DNA from: Bacteroidales bacterium UBA4347
GTDB taxonomy: Bacteria; Bacteroidota; Bacteroidia; Bacteroidales; P3
NCBI GenBank assembly: GCA_002394185.1
Contig: DGTB01000170.1
Location: forward strand, 1-12,630
Length of the DNA stretch: 12,630 bases
Direction: 5' to 3'
Shown: positions 1-6,241 of the stretch, piece by piece
How the letters are laid out: each line of letters starts with the position of its first letter
How positions within the stretch are numbered: the stretch's first letter is position 1
Position numbers and translations under genes: made by a program
Notes under the pieces: model-generated
What the model saw: the letters and a program-made list of their open reading frames with translations, nothing else
Told to the model about the DNA's origin: nothing
Databases searched by the model: none

Positions 1-38
1 TGCGAACAATATGTAAACAATATAAGAACGGCCGTATT
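1..38. repeat. 11-bp repeat array, left copy
   Basis: The first 38 bases are the reverse complement of the array at 12536-12584, apart from one extra 11-bp unit in the right copy. Read on the - strand, the unit order is TTCTTATATTG, TTTACATATTG, then TTCGCA at the window edge. The side facing the genes ends in the palindrome ACGGCCGT (28-35) followed by ATT. The array may continue left of the window. I do not recognise a named repeat family. The identical order of variant units shows shared ancestry with the right copy; the function is unknown. Confidence 0.85.
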
Positions 39-49
39 CAGACCCTGTC

Positions 50-77
50 ATCCCCCTTTGGGGTGGGGATTTTTTTT
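50..77 (+). terminator. Intrinsic terminator of a gene left of the window
   Basis: ATCCCC (50-55) pairs with GGGGAT (65-70) and is followed by a run of T to 77. The T-run is on the + strand, so it would end a rightward transcript from a gene outside the window. The stem is short but GC-rich. Confidence 0.65.
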
Positions 78-196
78 CGTTGCCGTACACAATAAACCGA
101 CGCTATGCGCGTTATAGAGAAGATAATTTCAGGCAGGGAGTCTCCCACGTGTGTGCCCGCTGAAGCTTTAATAACAATTTAAAACATCAACAAAAA

Positions 197-1234
197 ATGG
201 AAAAAAAAGACCTCCTGAAAGAAACCGTCAAGCACATTGACATCAAGAAGTACGACAGCACCGAGCTTATCGACGCCATGCGCCACATGAGCTTCACCAG
301 CCGCGACACCGCCCGCGCCGCCGACATCCTCTGCCAGATGCTGGCCGAGAAGGACTGCACCAACATCCTCACCATCGCCGGCTCCACCTCCGCCGCCGGC
401 TGCATGCAGGTGTATGTCGACATGGTGCGCAACAAGATGATCGACGCCGTGGTCAGCACCGGAGCCAGCATCATCGACATGGACCTCTTCGAGGCCCTAG
501 GCTACAAGCACTACATCGGCACCAAGGAGAACGTCATCCCCGACACCAAGCTTCGCGAGCTCTACATCGACCGCATCTACGACACCTTCATCGACGAGGA
601 AGAGCTGCAGGCCTGCGACCAGGCTACCTGCGACGTGGCCGACCTCCTCGAGCCGCGTCCCTACAGCAGCCGCGAGTTCCTCTACAACGTCGGCAAATGG
701 CTCGCCGAGGGTCACGGTGTGAAGAAAGACTCCCTCATCCAGACCTGCTACGAGTGCGGCGTGCCCATCTTCTGCCCCGCCTTCAGCGACAGCAGCGCCG
801 GCTTCGGCATCGGCAAGCACCAGTGGATACGCCGTCACGAGGGCAAGCCCTACGTCAGCATCGACAGCGTGGCCGACTTCCTGGAGCTCACCGAGATCAA
901 GATGAACTGCCCCGAGAGCGGCCTCTTCATGGTCGGCGGCGGCACCCCCAAGAACTTCGCCCAGGACACCGTCGTCTGCGCCGAAATCCTCGGCAAGGAA
1001 GTGCCCATGCACAAATACGCCATCCAGATCACCGTGGCCGACGTCCGCGACGGCGCCTGCTCCTCCAGCACCCTCCTCGAGGCCGGCAGCTGGGGCAAGG
1101 TGAGCGAGGAGCTGCAGCAGATGGTCTATGCCGAAGGCACCACCGTCATCCCCGCCATCGTCAGCTACGCCTACCACAACGGCGCCTGGAAACAGCGCGA
1201 GTACAAAAACTGGCAGAAACTCTGGCAGAAATAA
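197..1234 (+). CDS. Deoxyhypusine synthase-family protein (possible homospermidine or other polyamine synthase)
   Basis: This 345-residue cytosolic protein belongs to the NAD-dependent deoxyhypusine synthase (DHS) family. Such enzymes move the aminobutyl group of spermidine through a lysine imine to an acceptor. The nucleotide-site segments AGSTSAAG (about residues 61-68) and VVSTGAS (about 86-92) are visible. The active-site block EAGSWGKV carries E295, W299 and K301, which align with human E323, W327 and catalytic K329. Where eukaryotic DHS has GGGxxKHH, this protein has GGGTPKNF, so the region of the spermidine-binding histidine is changed. Bacteria have no eIF5A, and some bacterial DHS-like proteins make homospermidine, so a polyamine role is more likely than hypusination (inference). 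The ATG follows an A-rich leader with no Shine-Dalgarno. I found no convincing promoter in 80-196. The gene ends just before a strong hairpin terminator. Confidence 0.88.
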   Translation: MEKKDLLKETVKHIDIKKYDSTELIDAMRHMSFTSRDTARAADILCQMLAEKDCTNILTIAGSTSAAGCMQVYVDMVRNKMIDAVVSTGASIIDMDLFEALGYKHYIGTKENVIPDTKLRELYIDRIYDTFIDEEELQACDQATCDVADLLEPRPYSSREFLYNVGKWLAEGHGVKKDSLIQTCYECGVPIFCPAFSDSSAGFGIGKHQWIRRHEGKPYVSIDSVADFLELTEIKMNCPESGLFMVGGGTPKNFAQDTVVCAEILGKEVPMHKYAIQITVADVRDGACSSSTLLEAGSWGKVSEELQQMVYAEGTTVIPAIVSYAYHNGAWKQREYKNWQKLWQK

Positions 1235-1253
1235 AAGAAATCATATAATAATC

Positions 1254-1283
1254 AAAAGCCGGGGACTCATGTCTCCGGCTTTT
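1254..1283 (+). terminator. Hairpin terminator after the DHS-like gene, adjoining the transposase-like gene
   Basis: AAAAGCCGG (1254-1262) pairs with CCGGCTTTT (1275-1283). The pairing continues inward through a G-T wobble and GAC/GTC to the four-base loop TCAT (1267-1270), giving a stem of 13 pairs. The 3' arm supplies the T-run. The A-run on the other arm lets it work in both directions. It begins 20 bases after the DHS-like stop codon and ends 7 bases before the ATG of the next gene. Confidence 0.85.
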
Positions 1284-1290
1284 CTTGATA

Positions 1291-2442
1291 ATGCCAGTCT
1301 CCCCCTATCGCCCGCGCAACCCCGGCCACGACTACTACGGCCGCGGCGTCTATCTGGTCACGCTTGTCGTGAGCGGCAGGCAGCCCCTGCTCTCCTCCTT
1401 TGCAGCCGAGTTCGGCTGCAAAGAAAGTCTGTTCCCCACCCCCCTCGGCGAAGCCGTCCTCCAGGCCTGGCAGCAGACCCCTGCCATCCAGGCCACCCAT
1501 GGCAACCGCGTGGAGGTGCACTCCGCCGTCTGCATGCCCGACCATTTCCACGGCGTCATCGAGGTGCTCGAGCCCATGCCGTGGAGCCTGGGCGACATCA
1601 TCCAGGCCTTCAAGGCCACCTGCACTGCCCGCTGGCAGGCCATGCAGGGCCTCCCGTCCTCCAGCAATCGACCGATCTCGGTCGATTGCCAGCACCCCGA
1701 CGCCCCCGCCTGGCTCCGCGCGAAGACCCTCGTCCACCACAGCGAAGGCGCCCTCGTCCGCAACCTCTCCCACAAGCAACGGCAGGAGTACTACGCCCTC
1801 GTCGGCCGTAGCCAGCGCCCCCTGTTCGACGACAACTACGACGACACCGTCTGCCTCGACGAGCGCCACCGCCAGGCGATGATAGCCTATGTGGACGACA
1901 ACCCCCGCCGGGCGCTCCTGCGACGCCGGTTGCCCGACGTGATGCGCCGCTGCCTCCATGTCCGCATCGGAGAGCGCAACTATGGCGCCTTCGGCAACCT
2001 CTTCCTCCTGCGCTGGGCCCGCAAGGTGCAGGTGCAGTGCCACCGTCGGCACCCCGTCAGCCGCCTCCCCTACGAGACCACCGCCGACTACGCCGCCGAG
2101 CACGACCGCTGGCTCTCCGCCATCCTCGCCGGCCAGACCGTCATCGTCACCCCCGGCATCTCGCGCGGCGAACAGCTGATGAAGAACGAATGCTTGGCCA
2201 AAGGCTACCCCCTCATCCACCTGCAAAACCAGCCCATCGGCCCTTACTGGAAACCCGAACGCAGCCGTTTCGACGCCTGCGCCAACGGCAGCCTGCTGAT
2301 TCTCGCCCCATGGGATCTCGACGCCATGGGCGACGTGGCAGGAGTGCCGGCCGACAGCAGCTACAGCCGTTTCCACAACCTCAATACCCTCGCAGCGGAG
2401 ATCTGCTCCTTCGAAGGCGAAGCCCGCATTCTTCGAGATTGA
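1291..2442 (+). CDS. REP-associated tyrosine transposase-like protein with C-terminal extension
   Basis: This 383-residue protein has an N-terminal Y1 (HUH) transposase domain of the RAYT type. The first strand reads GVYLVTLVV. The metal-binding HUH motif is HFH at residues 85-87, in the typical context 'MPDHFHGVIEV'. WSLGDIIQAFKATCTARW matches the conserved 'GSL..I...FK...T' helix. YVDDNP (Y200) matches the final 'YI..NP' block; Y200 or Y183 would be the catalytic tyrosine. Ordinary RAYTs are roughly 150-250 residues. Here about 165 more residues follow, including VIVTPGISRGEQ (around 284-295) and a hydrophobic SLLILAPW strand, reminiscent of DprA/SLOG-like Rossmann domains (inference). The ATG at 1291 is preferred to an in-frame TTG at 1285. 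No terminal inverted repeats or target duplications frame the gene. Two palindromes lie inside the coding sequence (separate entries). Confidence 0.8.
   Translation: MPVSPYRPRNPGHDYYGRGVYLVTLVVSGRQPLLSSFAAEFGCKESLFPTPLGEAVLQAWQQTPAIQATHGNRVEVHSAVCMPDHFHGVIEVLEPMPWSLGDIIQAFKATCTARWQAMQGLPSSSNRPISVDCQHPDAPAWLRAKTLVHHSEGALVRNLSHKQRQEYYALVGRSQRPLFDDNYDDTVCLDERHRQAMIAYVDDNPRRALLRRRLPDVMRRCLHVRIGERNYGAFGNLFLLRWARKVQVQCHRRHPVSRLPYETTADYAAEHDRWLSAILAGQTVIVTPGISRGEQLMKNECLAKGYPLIHLQNQPIGPYWKPERSRFDACANGSLLILAPWDLDAMGDVAGVPADSSYSRFHNLNTLAAEICSFEGEARILRD
1398..1423. repeat. Palindrome 1 inside the RAYT-like gene
   Basis: CTTTGCAGCCGA (1398-1409) is the exact reverse complement of TCGGCTGCAAAG (1412-1423), with two bases (GT) between: 12 perfect pairs. 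It is in frame and encodes FAAEFGCK (residues 37-44), in the variable segment between the first strand and the helix before the HUH motif. RAYT relatives vary in length and sequence there. The core is CCGA-GT-TCGG. Confidence 0.9.
1664..1689. repeat. Palindrome 2 inside the RAYT-like gene
   Basis: GCAATCGACCGA (1664-1675) is the exact reverse complement of TCGGTCGATTGC (1678-1689), with two bases (TC) between: 12 perfect pairs. It is in frame and encodes NRPISVDC (residues 126-133), in the variable linker after the conserved FK...T helix. Its core CCGA-TC-TCGG matches that of palindrome 1 but falls in a different codon frame. Confidence 0.9.
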
Positions 2443-2515
2443 GACGCCCACACTCCCTCCTACAGTCCTTCTATATTCTGTCCGCTGGGCATGGATGTAG
2501 GGGTGTAGAAGTGTT

Positions 2516-2562
2516 AAAATTTCATAAAAATGAGAGGTGAGTGAAATTTTCTACCCTTTTTT
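2516..2562 (+). terminator. Possible weak terminator after the RAYT-like gene
   Basis: AAAATTTC (2516-2523) pairs with GAAATTTT (2543-2550) across a 19-base loop. CTACCC and six T residues (2557-2562) follow. The stem is all A/T apart from one pair and the T-run is displaced, so termination is doubtful. It lies in the 170-base gap between the RAYT-like gene and the next gene, where I found no clear promoter. Confidence 0.3.
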
Positions 2563-2612
2563 GTGTCTATATAGTCAGAACGGTTAGTATGTCTAACGAA
2601 AAACGATACACA

Positions 2613-4676
2613 ATGAGAAAGACCCTCACCTTTGCACTCCTCGCGCTGATGGCAATCACCGCCCACGCCCAGCACTTCGACTGGGTGAAATCCTACTCCG
2701 GCCAAGAGCCGACGGGCAAGTTCTGGAACTACATCGTCAGTTCCGTTACCGATTCGCACGGCAACCTCTATGTCGCCGGGCAATTCGCCAACGGTGCCGC
2801 CATCGGTGGACATGAACTGCTTCCCATTACGCCCCATGGTAGCCAAGCCGATAACATCAACGCAACCATCGTCAAGTTCTCTCCTGACGGGCAGGTTGTG
2901 TGGAGCAAGGCCTTGCACGCAAACGACGGTAATCCTTGCACTGTCAATGATATGGTTATTGTCGGCGACACTGCGCTATATGTGATGTCCCATGTCAATA
3001 TTCCCTTTAGGGATGGAGAGTACATTTATTTCTTTGACACATTGGTAACCAAGGACAACGCATCCATCATGATGCACTCCGACAGCACATCCGCCAACAT
3101 AGCAACTGCTTTTTCGATACTTAATCTAGATGGAGAATTCCAAGAACACCACTATCTTCAAATCGCATGGATTGACAGCACAGGACAGGTTGTCACGCTG
3201 GATAGGCAAGACGGTAACACAGCATCTTCCAGTCGCATACTCAATCAGGATTTCCCTCAAGGTCCTTTCTGTGTAGACCGCGATGGCAATATCTATATTG
3301 GGCAGGTCCCCACCGACATTATAGCTTTGTTGGATGGCTCCGGACACCAATGGTTTTCCATTGAGAACGGAAAACTTTCTGGTGTGGTGATAATGGTAGA
3401 CGGACATTCACGGTTTACGTTTTTCCCCGAAAACCGGCCTGCATTGTCGAATTACCGAATTTTCAAATTCTCACCGCACTTTGAAAGTCTACTCCAGTAT
3501 CGGTACGTTTTTGCCGATACCCCCTATTGGGATGAAGACGTTGCAACCTCCGGAAGGTTGGCAATCGATGCAGATGGCAATATCTATCTGTGCAACACCG
3601 TTTCCAACAACTTCGGTGGGAGCGGTAGCGTGTCGCTTGTCGGTGGCAGCGACTTGACACTGACTGGACGTGAGGCCGACATGGGTTTCCTGATAAAATA
3701 CAACAGTAACCTAATTCCGCAATACATACAACAGATAGACTATCGGAATACCCCCGTCTCATCCTTCTCAACAGACCATTCCTATTTCCACAGCATGGCC
3801 ATAGATGAAGATTCAAACGCTCTTTTTGTTGTTGCCAGCACGGCAAACCTTGAGAACACAGATTCGATGTTTGTCGGCGGAGTGCAATTCCCTGCCAACA
3901 AAAACGCATTTTTCCTGCGTTTTGACAAAAACAGCGGACACTTCCTTTCTTATGGAGCAGTGCCCTCCAATAGTATTTCCACATTCCGTGGCAGAGCAAA
4001 CCTGACCAATGTCTTATGCAAGAACAATCGTGTGTTTGCGCTGCCAGCCTATCAGAACAACATCCACTGGCTGGACAATGATATCAACATTGAGCCGTCC
4101 AAATGCGGGAAAGGATTGTTTATTTGGGACTATGCAGGAACCCCGCTCCAATACATTGACTTTAACTCCACATCATCCTCCAGTGAACCGGGAACGGCAC
4201 TTGCATTGCATGACAGTGCATTATATGTATGTGGCTATTCAACCTCCAGTATGACCATTGCCGACACAACGGTTTACGTTTCGGGCAGTTCTTTGGCATA
4301 CATTGCCCGCTACGTCGATACCGCCTTTATGACCCCATACGTTCACACAAACGACCCCATCGACACGGGCGACGTGAGCATCACTCTGGTGGACGACGGC
4401 GCGGCGCTGGTGGCCTACCCCAACCCCTTCCGGCAGAGCGTGAGGATCAAGGTGCAGGGCGGACAGCTGAAAGAACATAACGGCACCGTCACCGCCATCC
4501 TCACCGACCTCTCCGGCCGCCGCGAGGAGGTACGCCTCACCCCCATAGGCTCTGGCCAGTACACCCTCGACCTCACCTCCCGCCCCCAAGCCACCTACCT
4601 GTTGACATTGACCACCGCCGACGGCAAGCAGCACACCGTTCGCCTGCTGAAGCAATCGGACATCTTTGACAAGTAA
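2613..4676 (+). CDS. Secreted T9SS type A sorting domain protein with beta-propeller-like repeats
   Basis: I recognise the ends of this 687-residue protein but not a specific function. The ATG at 2613 is chosen because it begins a classic signal peptide (MRKTLTFALLALMAITAHA, cleavage near residue 19-20); an upstream in-frame GTG at 2541 would bury it. The body has recurring blade-like strands of the type 'GN-(I/L)-Y-(V/I/L)', as in GNLYVAGQF (about residue 50), GNIYIGQV (about 225), GNIYLCNT (about 322), ALFVVAS (about 403) and ALYVCGYS (about 534). This suggests a beta-propeller or similar beta-rich surface protein. From about residue 600 a T9SS type A sorting domain begins with YPNPF, has LTDLSGR in the middle and a YLLTLTT strand near the end, so export through T9SS to the surface or medium is expected. 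The middle, about 2940-4330, is visibly more A+T-rich than either end and than neighbouring genes. Confidence 0.85.
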   Translation: MRKTLTFALLALMAITAHAQHFDWVKSYSGQEPTGKFWNYIVSSVTDSHGNLYVAGQFANGAAIGGHELLPITPHGSQADNINATIVKFSPDGQVVWSKALHANDGNPCTVNDMVIVGDTALYVMSHVNIPFRDGEYIYFFDTLVTKDNASIMMHSDSTSANIATAFSILNLDGEFQEHHYLQIAWIDSTGQVVTLDRQDGNTASSSRILNQDFPQGPFCVDRDGNIYIGQVPTDIIALLDGSGHQWFSIENGKLSGVVIMVDGHSRFTFFPENRPALSNYRIFKFSPHFESLLQYRYVFADTPYWDEDVATSGRLAIDADGNIYLCNTVSNNFGGSGSVSLVGGSDLTLTGREADMGFLIKYNSNLIPQYIQQIDYRNTPVSSFSTDHSYFHSMAIDEDSNALFVVASTANLENTDSMFVGGVQFPANKNAFFLRFDKNSGHFLSYGAVPSNSISTFRGRANLTNVLCKNNRVFALPAYQNNIHWLDNDINIEPSKCGKGLFIWDYAGTPLQYIDFNSTSSSSEPGTALALHDSALYVCGYSTSSMTIADTTVYVSGSSLAYIARYVDTAFMTPYVHTNDPIDTGDVSITLVDDGAALVAYPNPFRQSVRIKVQGGQLKEHNGTVTAILTDLSGRREEVRLTPIGSGQYTLDLTSRPQATYLLTLTTADGKQHTVRLLKQSDIFDK

Positions 4677-4691
4677 TGTCTTTCGTACAAT

Positions 4692-4730
4692 AAAAGTTTG
4701 CATCCTGCGTTAAGGATGCAAACTTTTTTT
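4692..4730 (+). terminator. Strong intrinsic terminator, overlapping the next gene's leader
   Basis: AAAAGTTTGCATCCT (4692-4706) pairs perfectly over 15 bases with AGGATGCAAACTTTT (4713-4727) around the loop GCGTTA. The T-run continues to 4730. It ends the T9SS-protein transcript. The start codon of the next gene is only two bases beyond the T-run. Confidence 0.9.
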
Positions 4731-4732
4731 GT

Positions 4733-5113
4733 ATGATAGAGACTGGAATAAAAGGACATCATGAACAGACCGTCACCCCCGCGATGAGTGCCGCCCGGGT
4801 GGGCAGCGGGCTGGTGGACGTGTTTGCCACGCCCATGCTGGTGGCGCTGGTGGAACAGACCTGCTACGAGAGCGTGCTGCCGCACCTCGACGAGGGGCAG
4901 GGCACCGTGGGCACGCTGGTCAACGTCAGCCACACATCGGCCACGCCGATAGGCCGCCGTGTGTGGTGCGATAGCGAGCTTGTGGAGGTGGACCGCCGCC
5001 GCTTGGTCTTCCGCGTCAAGGCCTTCGACGAGGCAGGCCCCATAGGCGAGGGCACACACGAGCGTTTCGTTATCGACACCGAGAAGTTCATGGCCAAGAT
5101 AAGCGCAAAATAA
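4733..5113 (+). CDS. Hotdog-fold acyl-CoA thioesterase, FlK-like
   Basis: This 126-residue cytosolic protein is a single hotdog domain of the fluoroacetyl-CoA thioesterase (FlK)-like group, which hydrolyses acyl-CoA thioesters. The central 'hot dog' helix and its lead-in read VFATPMLVALVEQTCYE. T33, E41 and H67 have exactly the spacing of the FlK catalytic residues T42, E50 and H76. The C-terminal part (LVFRVKAFDEAG, then GEGTHERFVID) is the typical last strands. Length is normal for the family. The fluoroacetyl specificity of FlK is unusual; most relatives in other bacteria have unknown acyl-CoA substrates, so no substrate is assigned. The ATG at 4733 is kept because the residues before M18 look like the family's N-terminal strand, although it falls right after a terminator hairpin. 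Confidence 0.85.
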   Translation: MIETGIKGHHEQTVTPAMSAARVGSGLVDVFATPMLVALVEQTCYESVLPHLDEGQGTVGTLVNVSHTSATPIGRRVWCDSELVEVDRRRLVFRVKAFDEAGPIGEGTHERFVIDTEKFMAKISAK

Positions 5114-5115
5114 TA

Positions 5116-5147
5116 TTCGCTACTTTTGAATTTATTTTGTATCTTTG
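5116..5147 (+). promoter_or_regulatory. Bacteroidota-type promoter of the threonine dehydrogenase gene
   Basis: TATCTTTG (5140-5147) is a perfect match to the Bacteroidota -7 element TAnnTTTG. TTCG (5116-5119), 20 bases upstream, matches three of four bases of the -33 element TTTG. Transcription would start near 5153, giving a leader of about 75 bases. Confidence 0.65.
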
Positions 5148-5149
5148 TA

Positions 5150-5186
5150 CGCGTCAATTGCCCCCAACAGTGTGTGCAATGACGTG
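5150..5186 (+). other. Stem-loop at the predicted 5' end of the tdh mRNA
   Basis: CGTCA then TTGC (5152-5161, with A5157 bulged) pairs with GCAATGACG (5176-5184); a G-T and a C-G pair extend it. The loop is 14 bases. It would lie at the extreme 5' end of the leader, where such stems can stabilise mRNA or affect translation. No known riboswitch is recognised. Confidence 0.4.
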
Positions 5187-5227
5187 ATATATTGTTTGTT
5201 ATAAAGAAATTATAAAGTAAAATAACA

Positions 5228-6175
5228 ATGAAAAAGATTCTTATTGTCGGTGCCGGCGGACAGATTGGTTCCGAGCTGACACGTAATTTGAGAGACATCT
5301 ATGGCGACAGCAATGTTGTTTGCAGCGACCTCCGTCCCCTGAAGGGCGACCCCTACGAGCGTGGCCCCGTGGAACGCATCGACAGCACCCAGATCATGCA
5401 GATTGCCACTGCCGTCAAGCAGTACAACATCGACACCATCTACAACCTCGCCGCCATCCTCAGCGCCACGGCCGAGCTCAACCCCATGCTGGGTTGGAAC
5501 GTGGGCATCGGCAGCCTGGTGAACTGCCTCGAGGTGGCCCGCCTCTTCGGCTGCGCCGTCTTCACTCCCTCGAGCATCGGAGCCTTCGGCCCCAGCACCC
5601 CCCACGACCTCACCCCGCAGGACACCATCCAGCGTCCCAACACCATCTATGGTGTCACCAAGGTCACCGGCGAGCTCCTCTCCGACTACTACTTCACCCG
5701 CTTCGGTGTCGACACCCGCAGCGTCCGCTTCCCTGGCCTCATCAGCTACCAGACCCTCCCCGGCGGCGGCACCACCGACTACGCCGTCGAGATCTACTAC
5801 GCCGCCGTCAAGGGCGAGAAGTTTGTCTGCCCCCTGAAGAAAGGCACCTACATGGACATGATGTACATGCCCGATGCCCAGAAGGCCATGATCGACATCA
5901 TGGAGGCCGACCCCACCAAGCTCGTCCACCGCAACTCGTTCAATGTCACCAGCATGAGCTTCGACCCGGAGATCATCTACAACGCCATCAAGAAGCGCTA
6001 CCCCAACTTTGAGATGGTCTACGAGCCCGAACCCATCAAGCAGGCCATCGCCGACAGCTGGCCCAACAAGATGGACGACTCCTGCGCCCGCAACGAGTGG
6101 GGCTGGAATCCACAGTACGACCTGGAGAAGATGACCGACGACATGATCCTCAACCTCAAGAAAAAGCTTCTCTAA
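5228..6175 (+). CDS. tdh: L-threonine 3-dehydrogenase, SDR type
   Basis: This 315-residue cytosolic NAD-dependent enzyme of the extended short-chain dehydrogenase (epimerase-like) family should oxidise L-threonine to 2-amino-3-ketobutyrate, the first step of conversion to glycine and acetyl-CoA. The N-terminal Rossmann motif is GAGGQIG (residues 8-14). D34 after the second strand favours NAD over NADP. The active site shows SS at 115-116 and YGVTK with Y141 and K145. GGGTTDYAVEIYYAA (residues 179-193) followed by a GTYMDMMYMPDA stretch is characteristic of SDR-type threonine dehydrogenases and separates them from UDP-sugar epimerases. Length is normal. The usual partner, 2-amino-3-ketobutyrate CoA ligase, is not in the window. 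The gene has its own promoter and ends at a bidirectional terminator, so it is probably transcribed alone. Confidence 0.9.
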   Translation: MKKILIVGAGGQIGSELTRNLRDIYGDSNVVCSDLRPLKGDPYERGPVERIDSTQIMQIATAVKQYNIDTIYNLAAILSATAELNPMLGWNVGIGSLVNCLEVARLFGCAVFTPSSIGAFGPSTPHDLTPQDTIQRPNTIYGVTKVTGELLSDYYFTRFGVDTRSVRFPGLISYQTLPGGGTTDYAVEIYYAAVKGEKFVCPLKKGTYMDMMYMPDAQKAMIDIMEADPTKLVHRNSFNVTSMSFDPEIIYNAIKKRYPNFEMVYEPEPIKQAIADSWPNKMDDSCARNEWGWNPQYDLEKMTDDMILNLKKKLL

Positions 6176-6187
6176 GCCACCCATAAC

Positions 6188-6230
6188 AAAAAGGTGCCCG
6201 CTACAATCGCTGTAGCGGGCACCTTTTTTT
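6188..6230. terminator. Bidirectional terminator between convergent genes
   Basis: AAAAAGGTGCCCGCTACA (6188-6205) pairs perfectly over 18 bases with TGTAGCGGGCACCTTTTT (6211-6228) around the loop ATCGC. The T-run reaches 6230 on the + strand and five A residues give a T-run on the - strand. It sits between the ends of the convergent threonine dehydrogenase and C25 protease genes and can serve both. Confidence 0.95.
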
Positions 6231-6241
6231 GTTTATCCAAC

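Noticed and set aside
132..157. Possible leader hairpin before the DHS-like gene
   Set aside because: GGGA/TCCC and GGCA/TGCC can pair, but the stem is short and interrupted by an uneven loop. No riboswitch pattern is seen.
1267..2451. A 394-codon open frame on the - strand over the RAYT-like gene
   Set aside because: The + strand frame has clear Y1-transposase motifs. The - strand product is low-complexity Val/Gly/Ala with no motif.
2459..2501. Imperfect inverted repeat after the RAYT-like gene
   Set aside because: CCTACA-G-TCC and GGATGTAGG pair with one bulge across a 24-base loop. There is no T-run and no resemblance to the internal palindromes, so chance is likely.
2541..2612. Upstream GTG start for the T9SS protein
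   Set aside because: It would put 24 residues ahead of a typical signal peptide; the ATG at 2613 gives a normal exported protein.
5186..5203. Resemblance of ATATTGTTTGTTATA in the tdh leader to the 11-bp repeat unit
   Set aside because: Only one partial unit with no 11-base repetition; such A+T-rich similarity is expected by chance.
5210..6184. A 324-codon open frame on the - strand over the threonine dehydrogenase gene
   Set aside because: It is a codon-bias shadow of a well-supported enzyme gene and overlaps its promoter-proximal leader.
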